Positions 16,682 to 24,715 of a stretch of 50,065 nt of DNA are shown here, one piece after another (position 1 is the stretch's first letter; each line of letters begins with the position of its first letter). Source of the stretch: Myxococcus xanthus (lineage in GTDB: Bacteria; Myxococcota; Myxococcia; Myxococcales; Myxococcaceae). The stretch is taken from positions 1-50,065 of the forward strand of contig NZ_JABFNS010000060.1 of NCBI RefSeq assembly GCF_013116825.1. Reading direction: 5' to 3'. The position numbers and the translations under genes were made by a program. Below the pieces are notes generated by a model that was not told the DNA's origin, searched no databases, and worked only from the letters and a program-made list of their open reading frames with translations.

Positions 16682-17575
16682 GTGGCAACGTTTCAACTGA
16701 ACTCCTTCCTGGCCGCGCAGCAGGCGCGCGTCGAGGCCCTGCTGAACGAGCGCGTGGCGCGGCTCGGGCCTTCCGGGACGCCGCCGCAGCTCGCGGAGGC
16801 CATGCGCTACTCCCTGCTGGCCGGAGGCAAGCGCTTGCGCCCGGTGCTCTGCCTGGCCTTCGCGGACCTCGTGGCGCGCGGAAGCGCCGTGTCGGCGGTG
16901 GCGGGCGACGCGGCGTGCGCGCTGGAATATGTGCACACGTACTCGCTGGTGCATGACGACCTGCCGGCGATGGACAACGACGACTACCGCCGGGGCCGGC
17001 TCACCAACCACAAGGTGTACGGCGAGGCCATGGCCATCCTCGCGGGTGACGCGCTGTTGACGGAGGCCTTCACGCTGGTGGCCAGTGGGCCGGAGAGCAT
17101 GCGCGCCGCGCTGTGCCGGGAGCTGGCGGTGGCCTCGGGCGCGGCGGGCATGGTGGGTGGGCAGGTGCTGGACACCGCCGAGGACCGGCCGTCCGCGCTG
17201 GACTACCTCATCCGGATGCACCGCATGAAGACGGGCGCCCTCATCCGGGCCGCGTGCCGCATGGGCGTGCTGGCCAGCGGTGGAGACGCGGACGCATTGG
17301 CGCGCGCGGACACCTACGGTGACGCGGTGGGGCTGGCCTTCCAGATCGCCGATGACGTGCTGGACGTGACGGCCACGGCGGCGGAGTTGGGCAAGCCCGC
17401 GGGCGCGGACGCCGCGGCCGGGCGCTTCACCTTCCCGGCGGTGGTGGGCCTGGAGGCGTCGCGGAAGCTGGCGGACCAGAAGGTGGCCGAGGCCATCGCG
17501 GCCGTACGTCCCCTGGAGGGCGAGGACGGGCCCCTGGCGGCGTTGGCGCGCTACACGGTGGAGCGGAAGTCCTAA
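16682..17575 (+). CDS. ispA: Polyprenyl (farnesyl/geranylgeranyl) diphosphate synthase
   Basis: 297 residues from GTG 16682, with GAGGAG upstream; the longer in-frame extension lies inside the response regulator gene. It has GGKRLRP (48-54), the first Asp-rich motif DDLPAMDNDD (92-101) and the second, QIADDVLD (221-228), which bind Mg2+ and the diphosphates. It condenses isopentenyl diphosphate with allylic diphosphates. Length and spacing between the first motif's aspartates fit bacterial IspA-type enzymes; product chain length cannot be read with certainty. It overlaps dxs by one base (TAATG), giving an ispA-dxs isoprenoid pair. Confidence 0.92.
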   Translation: MATFQLNSFLAAQQARVEALLNERVARLGPSGTPPQLAEAMRYSLLAGGKRLRPVLCLAFADLVARGSAVSAVAGDAACALEYVHTYSLVHDDLPAMDNDDYRRGRLTNHKVYGEAMAILAGDALLTEAFTLVASGPESMRAALCRELAVASGAAGMVGGQVLDTAEDRPSALDYLIRMHRMKTGALIRAACRMGVLASGGDADALARADTYGDAVGLAFQIADDVLDVTATAAELGKPAGADAAAGRFTFPAVVGLEASRKLADQKVAEAIAAVRPLEGEDGPLAALARYTVERKS

Positions 17576-19326
17576 TGTCGGAGTTGCTGTCACGCATCGG
17601 CTCACCTTCGGACGTCCGCGCACTTCCCGAGGAGGCACTGCCGCTCCTGTGCCAGGAACTGCGCGAGGACATCATCTCCATCTGCGGTCGCGTGGGGGGC
17701 CACCTGGGGGCCTCCCTGGGCGCGGTGGAGCTCATCGTCGCGCTGCACCGCGTGTTCCATTCGCCGCAAGACGCGCTGCTGTTCGACGTGGGGCACCAGA
17801 CGTACGCGCACAAGCTTCTCACCGGGCGGCGTGACCGCATGCACACGCTGCGGCACGCGGGCGGCATCGCTCCGTTCCTGGACCCGCGGGAGAGCCCTCA
17901 CGACGCGCTGCTGGCGGGGCATTCATGCACGGCGGTGTCCGCGGCGCTCGGCGTGCTGGAGGGCCGGCGGCAGCAGGGGCACCGGGGCCACGTGGTGGCG
18001 GTGTTGGGCGACGGCGGCCTCACGGGGGGCCTTACGTTTGAAGGGCTCAACAACGCGGGGGGGAGCTCCCTGCCGTTGGTCGTCGTCCTCAACGACAACC
18101 AGATGTCCATCAGCGCCAACGTGGGGGCCATCCCCGCGCTGCTGCGCACGCGCGAGGCGCGCGACTTCTTCCAAGGACTGGGCTTCACCTACCTGGGCCC
18201 GGTGGATGGGCACGACCTGCCTGCGCTGATGCGCGCGCTGCGCGAGGCCCGCGCCTCGTCGCGGCCGGTGGTGGTGCACGCGCTGACGCTGAAGGGGAAG
18301 GGCTTTCCGCCAGCGGAGGCCGACGCGCAGACGCGTGGACACGCCATGGGCCCGTATGAGTGGCGGGATGGCAAGCTGGTGCGCTCGCGCGGTGGCCAGT
18401 TGACCTTCAGCGAAGCCTTCGCGGCGGTGCTGGAGGACGCGATGGCCCGGGATCCCCGGGTGGTTGCGGTGACCCCCGCGATGTTGGAGGGCTCGGCGCT
18501 CAACGCGCTCAAGGCGCGCTTCCCGGACCGGGTGCACGACGTGGGCATCGCGGAACAACACGCCGTCACCTTCAGCGCGGGGCTGGCCTTGGCCGGCGCG
18601 CGGCCGGTGTGCTGCATCTATTCGACCTTCCTCCAGCGCGCCTACGACCAGATCATCCACGACGTGTGCCTCCCGGGCCTGCCCGTCGTCTTCGCCGTGG
18701 ACCGCGCGGGGCTGGTGGGCGCGGATGGGGCGACGCACCAGGGCACCTACGACGTGGCGTCCCTGCGTCCGCTGCCGGACCTGCACCTGTGGTCGCCCAT
18801 GGTGGGGGAGGACCTGGCGCCCATGCTGGACACCGCCCTGGCGGCGCCGCACGCCTCCGTCATCCGCTTCCCACGCGGCACGCTGCCGCCCCTGCCTGAA
18901 GGACTGGGCGCGGGCGAGGCACCGCTGCGGGGGGCTCGCTGGCTGCTTCGCGCGGAGCAACCCCGGCTGACGCTGGTGACGTTGGGACCTCTGGGCATCG
19001 CCGCGCTGGAGGCCGCGCGAGGCGAGCCCGGCTGGAGCGTGCTGGATGCGCGCTGCGCTTCACCTCTGGATGAGGCCGCGTTGCTGGAGGCTGGCCGGTC
19101 CGGTCATGTCGTGGTGGCCGAGGAGGGCACCACGCGCGGCGGGCTGGGCAGCGCGGTGCTGGAGCTCTTCGCGGCGCACGGGTTGCTAGCCCGCGTCCGG
19201 TTGATGGGCATGCCCGATGCGTTCGTTCCCCATGGGGACGCGCGGGTTCAGCGCGCGGAGCAGGGGCTGGACGCCGCGGGCCTGCGGCGCGCGGGCCTGG
19301 AGCTGCTGGCGGGGGGCGGACGGTGA
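17575..19326 (+). CDS. dxs: 1-deoxy-D-xylulose-5-phosphate synthase
   Basis: 583 residues. Thiamine diphosphate site: GDGGLTGGLTFEGLNN (145-160) then NDNQMSIS (173-180). It also has DVGHQTYAHKLLTGR (71-85) and the catalytic Glu in IAEQHAVTFSAG (325-336). DGATHQGTYD and the C-terminal transketolase domain are present. It joins pyruvate and glyceraldehyde 3-phosphate, the first step of the MEP isoprenoid pathway. It is shorter than typical DXS (about 620-640), mostly through a compact N-terminus and middle. It starts within the ispA stop codon and overlaps tlyA by GTGA. Confidence 0.94.
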   Translation: MSELLSRIGSPSDVRALPEEALPLLCQELREDIISICGRVGGHLGASLGAVELIVALHRVFHSPQDALLFDVGHQTYAHKLLTGRRDRMHTLRHAGGIAPFLDPRESPHDALLAGHSCTAVSAALGVLEGRRQQGHRGHVVAVLGDGGLTGGLTFEGLNNAGGSSLPLVVVLNDNQMSISANVGAIPALLRTREARDFFQGLGFTYLGPVDGHDLPALMRALREARASSRPVVVHALTLKGKGFPPAEADAQTRGHAMGPYEWRDGKLVRSRGGQLTFSEAFAAVLEDAMARDPRVVAVTPAMLEGSALNALKARFPDRVHDVGIAEQHAVTFSAGLALAGARPVCCIYSTFLQRAYDQIIHDVCLPGLPVVFAVDRAGLVGADGATHQGTYDVASLRPLPDLHLWSPMVGEDLAPMLDTALAAPHASVIRFPRGTLPPLPEGLGAGEAPLRGARWLLRAEQPRLTLVTLGPLGIAALEAARGEPGWSVLDARCASPLDEAALLEAGRSGHVVVAEEGTTRGGLGSAVLELFAAHGLLARVRLMGMPDAFVPHGDARVQRAEQGLDAAGLRRAGLELLAGGGR

Positions 19327-20063
19327 AGCCTCGCAAGGAGCGGCTGGACGTGCTGGTGGTAGAGCGCGGACTGGCCGAATCGCGCACCAAGGCCCAGGCG
19401 CTCATCCTGGCCGGCCAGGTGGTGGTGGGCGACCAGCGCGTGGACAAGCCCGGCACGCTGATTCCGCAGGAGGCGGAGCTGCGCCTCAAGGGCGAGGTGC
19501 TCCCCTACGTGTCGCGCGGCGGCCTGAAGCTGAAGGGCGCCATCGACCGCTTCGGGCTCGACGTTCGAGGCAAGGTGGCCGCGGACATCGGCGCGAGCAC
19601 CGGCGGCTTCACGGATTGCCTGCTCCAGCACGGCGCCACGCGCGTCCACGCGATTGACGTGGGCTACGGGCAGCTCCACGAGAAGCTGCGCACGGACCCG
19701 CGGGTGCGCTCGCGCGAGCGCGTCAACGCGCGCTACCTCACGGAAGAGGACCTGCCGGAGAAGGTCGGCGTGGTCGTCATCGACGTGAGCTTCATCTCCC
19801 TCACGCAGGTGCTGCCGTCGGTGCTGACGTACCTGGAGCCGGGCGGGCTGTTGGTCGCGCTGGTCAAGCCCCAGTTCGAGGTGGGGCCGGACCGGGTAGG
19901 GAAGGGCGGCGTGGTGCGGGATGTCGCTGCCCGGCAGGACGCCATCGACACGGTGACGGCGTTCGTCCGCGAGCAGGGCCTGGAGGTCCTCGGGTTGATG
20001 GACTCCACGGTGCCCGGGCCCGCTGGCAACGTGGAGGCACTCCTCGTCGCCAGCAGGCCCTGA
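19323..20063 (+). CDS. tlyA: TlyA family rRNA (cytidine-2'-O)-methyltransferase
   Basis: 246 residues from GTG 19323 (GTGA overlap with dxs). An N-terminal S4 RNA-binding domain (RLDVLVVERGLAESRTKAQA, then VVGDQRVDKPG) precedes an FtsJ-like methyltransferase: YVSRGGLKLKGAIDRFGLDV, the SAM loop DIGASTGGFTDCLLQHGA, and VHAIDVGYGQLHEKLR. The LVKPQFEVG motif is also present. TlyA proteins methylate 16S and/or 23S rRNA cytidines and can affect capreomycin sensitivity; some were earlier called hemolysins. The xseB-ispA-dxs-tlyA order is widespread. It ends 9 bases from the convergent lipoprotein gene. Confidence 0.9.
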   Translation: MKPRKERLDVLVVERGLAESRTKAQALILAGQVVVGDQRVDKPGTLIPQEAELRLKGEVLPYVSRGGLKLKGAIDRFGLDVRGKVAADIGASTGGFTDCLLQHGATRVHAIDVGYGQLHEKLRTDPRVRSRERVNARYLTEEDLPEKVGVVVIDVSFISLTQVLPSVLTYLEPGGLLVALVKPQFEVGPDRVGKGGVVRDVAARQDAIDTVTAFVREQGLEVLGLMDSTVPGPAGNVEALLVASRP

Positions 20064-20072
20064 GTCCGGGCG

Positions 20073-21674
20073 CTACGGCCGGTAGCGGCGGTAGTCGGAC
20101 AGAGGGAGCGTCTGCACCACGTCGAAGCCCGTGCGGATCCACAGCCGTCCTTCCGGGTCGATCGCACCGCCCAGGCTGCCGACCACCTGGTGGCGGAACA
20201 GCTCGCGGGCCTCGCCGCCGGACGTCTGGTCCACGGCGACGATTTCGTTGGGCAGCGTCGGCGCGCCATCCAGCCCGCGGGCCGGCGCGTTGAGCAGGAA
20301 GAGCTCCGGCGAGTTTGGCCGACGTAGCACCTGGAGCACGTTCAGCGCGCCATTCGCGTCGATGGAGCGGTTGTCCCGGTTGCGAATCTGCCCCGACGCG
20401 TCGAGGAACCACACGCGCTGCTGGCCCACCGCGACGAGGCGCGAGGCGCCCGGGTGATAGACGATGTGCGCCAGCGGCACCGGGAGCGCGGGGCTGGTCC
20501 ACTGGAGCCGAGCGCCCTCGCACTCGTCCTGGTTCGCGGCACACGCGATGACCTGCGACTGCTCCGAGCCGAGCTGGAGGCCCAGGAAGAGGGTGTTGCC
20601 TGTGTCGTTGAAGGAGCCCAGGGGGAGGCGCTCGTTGCGCGCGAAGGTTCGCAGCTTGTACGCGGCCCGGGCCGTTCCGCCCGCGCCCTGCTCACCCGTC
20701 TCGCCTGCGTACAGCTCGGTGACGGTGACGTCCGTGCGCGAAGCATCCGGGCCCGTGCCCAGGGAGGCGATGAGAATCAGCCCGTCCTCGCGGACCAGGG
20801 GCGGAGCGATGACGCTCTCCAGCGTCGTGGGCGCGTAGAGCCACTTGACCTCGGCCACGCTCTCCGACGTGCCGTTGGGGTTGTGGGAGAGCCGGCGCAC
20901 CTCGTCGATGCGGTTGACGATGATGGCGTCACCGCCCGGCAGCACGGTGAGCTGCGTGGGGCCGATGTCCGTCGTCGTGCGCGCGGTGATGCGCAGCTCG
21001 GCGTCCACGGCGAAGGCACCCACGTTCGGGGTCCACACCCAGCGCTTGCCGCTGATGGGGTTGCGCTCGGTGATGACCGTCTCGGGGGTGCAGGCGATGG
21101 GCATCCCGACAGTGCCCGTCACCTTGCCGCTGAGGTTCACGCGGTACAGCGTGGAAATCTCCGTCGGCGGGACGCCGCAGCCCAAGAAGGTGGGGTTGGC
21201 GCTGGTGCCGTCGATGACGAAGTGGTCGGTGACGACCTGGCCGGCGTTCTGCGGCTCCACGATGCGGCGCTGCACCGGGAAGTAGGAGACAGGGGCGGGC
21301 TGTGAGCGATTCGTACGCCCGTCAGAGCACGTGGCCACCGCGTTCAACGACAGGTTCGCGGCCAGGCCCGCCGTGGCGTAGGGAATGTCGTTGCGCTCCA
21401 GCGTCAGCGTCATGGTGCCGCCGCTGTGCGGGAAGGTCCGGAGCAGGGTCTCCCGGTCATTGACGTTGAGCGTCGAGCCGCCCTCGCAGCCGGACACCGT
21501 GACGATGACCTGGAGCTTGTCGTCGGAGATGATGCTCGCGGGCACCGTCAGGGCGACCTGGGGAGGATCTGGCGTGGGAGGGGGCGGTTCGCTGCCGCCA
21601 CAGGCGGCGGCCAGGCTGCCGGCGACGATGAGGGCGGAGCGCCGCGCGCGCCGCGTCAGGGAGGGGTGGGCCAT
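20073..21674 (-). CDS. Large predicted lipoprotein, beta-propeller-like
   Basis: 533 residues from ATG at 21674; an in-frame TTG three codons upstream is less likely. The signal peptide ends in a Leu-Ala-Ala-Ala-Cys lipobox, followed by GGSEPPPPTPDPP, a typical surface lipoprotein linker. The mature part first has Ig-like beta segments (VALTVPASIISDDKLQVIVTV), then repeated blade-like stretches, each with hydrophobic strands and Gly-Asp turns (for example ALPVPLAHIVYHPGASRLVAV and GSLGGAIDPEGRLWI), suggesting a propeller of WD40 or NHL type. I cannot name the family. It converges on tlyA with a 9-base gap and diverges from sgmT across about 475 bases. Confidence 0.7.
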   Translation of the reverse strand: MAHPSLTRRARRSALIVAGSLAAACGGSEPPPPTPDPPQVALTVPASIISDDKLQVIVTVSGCEGGSTLNVNDRETLLRTFPHSGGTMTLTLERNDIPYATAGLAANLSLNAVATCSDGRTNRSQPAPVSYFPVQRRIVEPQNAGQVVTDHFVIDGTSANPTFLGCGVPPTEISTLYRVNLSGKVTGTVGMPIACTPETVITERNPISGKRWVWTPNVGAFAVDAELRITARTTTDIGPTQLTVLPGGDAIIVNRIDEVRRLSHNPNGTSESVAEVKWLYAPTTLESVIAPPLVREDGLILIASLGTGPDASRTDVTVTELYAGETGEQGAGGTARAAYKLRTFARNERLPLGSFNDTGNTLFLGLQLGSEQSQVIACAANQDECEGARLQWTSPALPVPLAHIVYHPGASRLVAVGQQRVWFLDASGQIRNRDNRSIDANGALNVLQVLRRPNSPELFLLNAPARGLDGAPTLPNEIVAVDQTSGGEARELFRHQVVGSLGGAIDPEGRLWIRTGFDVVQTLPLSDYRRYRP

Positions 21675-22149
21675 GGCGCCCAACTCTAGCCGGTACGCGG
21701 CGTCTCAGGCATCCAGGCCCGCCTGTCGGGGACGCCCGAACCGATTCTCGCTCCCACCTGGGTACGGAACGTCCCCCAACGTCCGCGGGCTGTGGTAGTT
21801 CCGCCAGCGCCGTTGGGACCCTGTGCGGTGGGCGGCGTCACAGCGCCAGGGATGCGCCAGGAAGTTGCATGTGCAGCCCCACTGGCGCCTGATGGGCGGT
21901 AGGCAGGGCGGGCGGCCGTGCGCGGTCCGCGGGTGATAGGGAAGTGACGTCCATCGTGTACGCTCGACTCCCGGAGGGCTTGGGGGCGGCGGGGACCGAC
22001 GTGGCCACATCCTCCCACCCATGCCCGCCGTTCTGGCTCCAGGGCGTGTTCAGCGGCATGATCGGGATCCGAACCATGAACTCTTTCGCACGCAGCGGGT
22101 TTTTGCAGCCTCTCTACCCGGCGCAATGTCGCCGCGGCTGGGGTTCACC
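21675..22149. other. Long non-coding interval between divergent genes
   Basis: About 475 bases separate the lipoprotein start and the preferred sgmT start. It must hold promoters for both directions, but I see no convincing -35/-10 or -24/-12 pair. The sequence has somewhat more short A/T-containing stretches than its surroundings, near 21745-21800 and 21930-21965. Small ORFs here read as random arginine/proline-rich frames. If sgmT starts at ATG 22021 instead, the interval shrinks to about 345 bases. Confidence 0.45.
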
Positions 22150-24672
22150 GTGAGAGTCGAGATGCAGGCTGATCAGCGGGGACGCGTGCTGGTGGTGGCC
22201 GCCAAGGAGGCGGGCGATGCGCTCATGGAGCGGCTCACGTCGAGCGGCTACCAGTGTGCGTCGGCGGAGAAGGAGAGCGGTCTGGCCCAGGTCGCGGACA
22301 CGTTGCAGCCAGAGGTCGTCCTGCTGGCGGTGACGGCGAAGCGGGCCGCGGAGATGCTGGAGTCGCTGCGCAAGGTGGACCGGCTCCAGCGCCTGCCGGT
22401 GCTGGTGGACCTGGGCCGCGCGCGCTCGGCGGAAGCTTTCAAGCGGCTGGCGGTGGACGATTGGATCCGCAGCGCCGACGAGGTGGTGCCCCGTCTGGAG
22501 GCCGCCCTGCGCGCGGGCCGGTTGCGTGACCGGGAAGAGCGGATCCGCCTGCGCATGGGGATGCTGCTGGAAATCACCCAGGCGGCCACCAGTTCGCTCG
22601 AGTTGGAGGAGATACTCCGCATCGCCGTGGACAAGGTCGGCCGTGTCACCGGGACGGACCGTTGCTCCGTGGTGCTGGTGGAGGGCAGCCATGCCCGCAC
22701 CGCGAAGGTGGTGGCCACGCAGGAGGACCCGAGCCTCGTCCAGTTGGACATCGAGGTGATGCGCTACCCGGAGCTGCGCCGCGCGCTGGAGACGCGGGAA
22801 TCGGTGGTCATCGAGGAGGCGCAGCGCGACCCGTTGATGGCGGAGGTCCGCACCAACATCCTGCCGCTGGGCGTGAAGTCCATCCTGGTGCAGCCCCTCA
22901 TCTGTCAGGGCGACCTGCTGGGGGCGCTGTTCCTACGGGTATCGCGCGCTGACGCGTCGTTCGGCCGGGACGAGCAGGAGTTCGCCCAGGCGGTGGCCGG
23001 CGTGCTGGCCAACTCCATCCGCAACGCGCGCCTGCACACCGCGGTGAAGAAGAAGCGCGAGGACCTGGAGGAAGCCTACGTCCAGCGCTACCAGGAGCTG
23101 AACGAGGCCAACCGCCGGCTGAAGGAGCTCAACCGGCTCAAGGACGAAATCATCGCGGTGTGCAGCCACGACCTGCGCGCGCCGCTCCAGGTGCTCCTGG
23201 GGCACGGCCGGCTGTTGCAGGAGGGGCCGCTGGAGCCGCAGCAGCGCCAGTCCTCCGAGGCGATGATTCGCCAGGGAAAGAAGATCCTCGGCCTGGTGGA
23301 GTCGCTGCTGGAGAAGGGCAAGGGCGAGGCGGCGCGGCTGTCCATCGAGCCTCGCGTCCTGGACGTGGCGCAGCTGTGCCGCGACGCAGTCAACGAGCTG
23401 GAGATCCTCGCCGCGGACCGGGGCGTGTCCCTGCGCGCCGACTGCCCGGACAGCCTGATGCTCATCGGTGACGAGGTGAAGCTGCACGAGGTGCTGCAGA
23501 ACCTCATCACCAACGCCATCCACCACGCGCGCCAGGACGGCGAGGTGGTGGTGAGCACCCAGCGCCTGGGCCGTCCGGACGGGGACGCGGCCAAGGTGTG
23601 CGTGCAGGACGACGGCGTGGGCATCCCGCCGGACGAACTGCACCTCGTCTTCGACCGCTACCGCCACGGCGGCAAGGGCGGGACCGGCCTGGGGCTGGCC
23701 ATCTGCAAGGAGTTCGTGGAGCTGCACGGCGGTGAAATCTGGGCGGAGAGCCCGCCGGACACCGGCTGCATCTTCGTCTTCACGCTGCCGCTGGCGCAGG
23801 AAGCGCCGCGCAACCCGCGCCCGCCGCCCGCCGCCGCGCCCACACCGCAGGAGCAGCCGCGCGTGCTGGTGGTGGAGGACGAGCCGGAGATCGCCGCGGT
23901 GCTGTCGGAGGTGCTGCGCTCCAAGTACCGCGTGGAGGTGGCGCGCGACGGCGCGGAGGGCCTGGCCCGGGCGAAGGCCCAGCGGCCGGACCTGGTGGTC
24001 ATGGACGTGTTCCTGCCCAAGCTGGACGGCCTGGACGCGGCCATGGCGCTCAAGTCCTCGACGGACACCGCGCGCATCCCCGTCATCCTGCTGTCCGCCC
24101 ACCAGGGCGTGGCGGAGAAGGTCCGCTCGCTGAACCTGGGCGCGGTGGACTACATGAGCAAGCCGTTCAACGCGGTGGAGCTCCTCAACCGCACCGAGCG
24201 CGCCCTCAAGCTGCGCCAGGGGGAGCGCGAGCAGCAGGAGAAGGAGAAGTCCAGCGCCTTGCAGCGGCGCACCGGCAGCGACCCCGCTACGGGCCTGCAC
24301 GACCGGCGCGGGCTGCTGCTGCGGTTGGAGCAGGAGGTGGCGCGCAGCCGGCGTTACCACCGCGCGCTCAGCCTCGCCGTGCTCCGGCCTGACCGGCCGG
24401 TGGAGCCGGTGCCGTCCAACATCGCCGATGTCATGCGCAAGCGGGTGCGCCACCCGGATGCCATCTCCCACCTGGGCGGAGGTGTGTTCGCCGTCGTCCT
24501 GCCGGAGTGCCAGGCGGAGGCGGCGCGCGCCGTCATCAGCCGCATGTTGCCGGATGTGGAGAAGGCGACGGACACGGAGTACCGGTCGGCGGTGGCGGAT
24601 GTGAGCCAGGACAGCGACTCGGTTGAAAAGCTGCTGGAGAAGCTGGGCGCGCCGGCCCCCGAAGAGAGCTGA
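22150..24672 (+). CDS. sgmT: Hybrid sensor histidine kinase SgmT with c-di-GMP-binding GGDEF-like domain
   Basis: 840 residues from GTG 22150 (TGGGG upstream); ATGs at 22021, 22126 and 22162 are alternatives. Order: a receiver-like N-terminus without the phospho-Asp (about 11-123), GAF (140-297), coiled coil, HisKA with His340 in CSHDLRAPL, HATPase (about 440-548, GVGI and GTGLGLA), an intact receiver (Asp619 in VVMDVFLP, Lys in SKPF), and a C-terminal GGDEF-like domain (710-833). In the last the active motif is GGGVF rather than GGDEF, but RHPD sits exactly five residues before it, an intact I-site. Layout and neighbours match M. xanthus SgmT, which binds c-di-GMP and controls extracellular-matrix composition with the regulator DigR (from memory). 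Confidence 0.85.
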   Translation: MRVEMQADQRGRVLVVAAKEAGDALMERLTSSGYQCASAEKESGLAQVADTLQPEVVLLAVTAKRAAEMLESLRKVDRLQRLPVLVDLGRARSAEAFKRLAVDDWIRSADEVVPRLEAALRAGRLRDREERIRLRMGMLLEITQAATSSLELEEILRIAVDKVGRVTGTDRCSVVLVEGSHARTAKVVATQEDPSLVQLDIEVMRYPELRRALETRESVVIEEAQRDPLMAEVRTNILPLGVKSILVQPLICQGDLLGALFLRVSRADASFGRDEQEFAQAVAGVLANSIRNARLHTAVKKKREDLEEAYVQRYQELNEANRRLKELNRLKDEIIAVCSHDLRAPLQVLLGHGRLLQEGPLEPQQRQSSEAMIRQGKKILGLVESLLEKGKGEAARLSIEPRVLDVAQLCRDAVNELEILAADRGVSLRADCPDSLMLIGDEVKLHEVLQNLITNAIHHARQDGEVVVSTQRLGRPDGDAAKVCVQDDGVGIPPDELHLVFDRYRHGGKGGTGLGLAICKEFVELHGGEIWAESPPDTGCIFVFTLPLAQEAPRNPRPPPAAAPTPQEQPRVLVVEDEPEIAAVLSEVLRSKYRVEVARDGAEGLARAKAQRPDLVVMDVFLPKLDGLDAAMALKSSTDTARIPVILLSAHQGVAEKVRSLNLGAVDYMSKPFNAVELLNRTERALKLRQGEREQQEKEKSSALQRRTGSDPATGLHDRRGLLLRLEQEVARSRRYHRALSLAVLRPDRPVEPVPSNIADVMRKRVRHPDAISHLGGGVFAVVLPECQAEAARAVISRMLPDVEKATDTEYRSAVADVSQDSDSVEKLLEKLGAPAPEES

Positions 24673-24715
24673 GGCGACTGCGCGCGGGACGGGCTCACGC
24701 TAGACTCATGCTCGC

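Noticed and set aside
21686..22126. Minus-strand frame in the gap upstream of sgmT as a small gene
   Set aside because: Composition is random for this base content, with no ribosome site and no motif.
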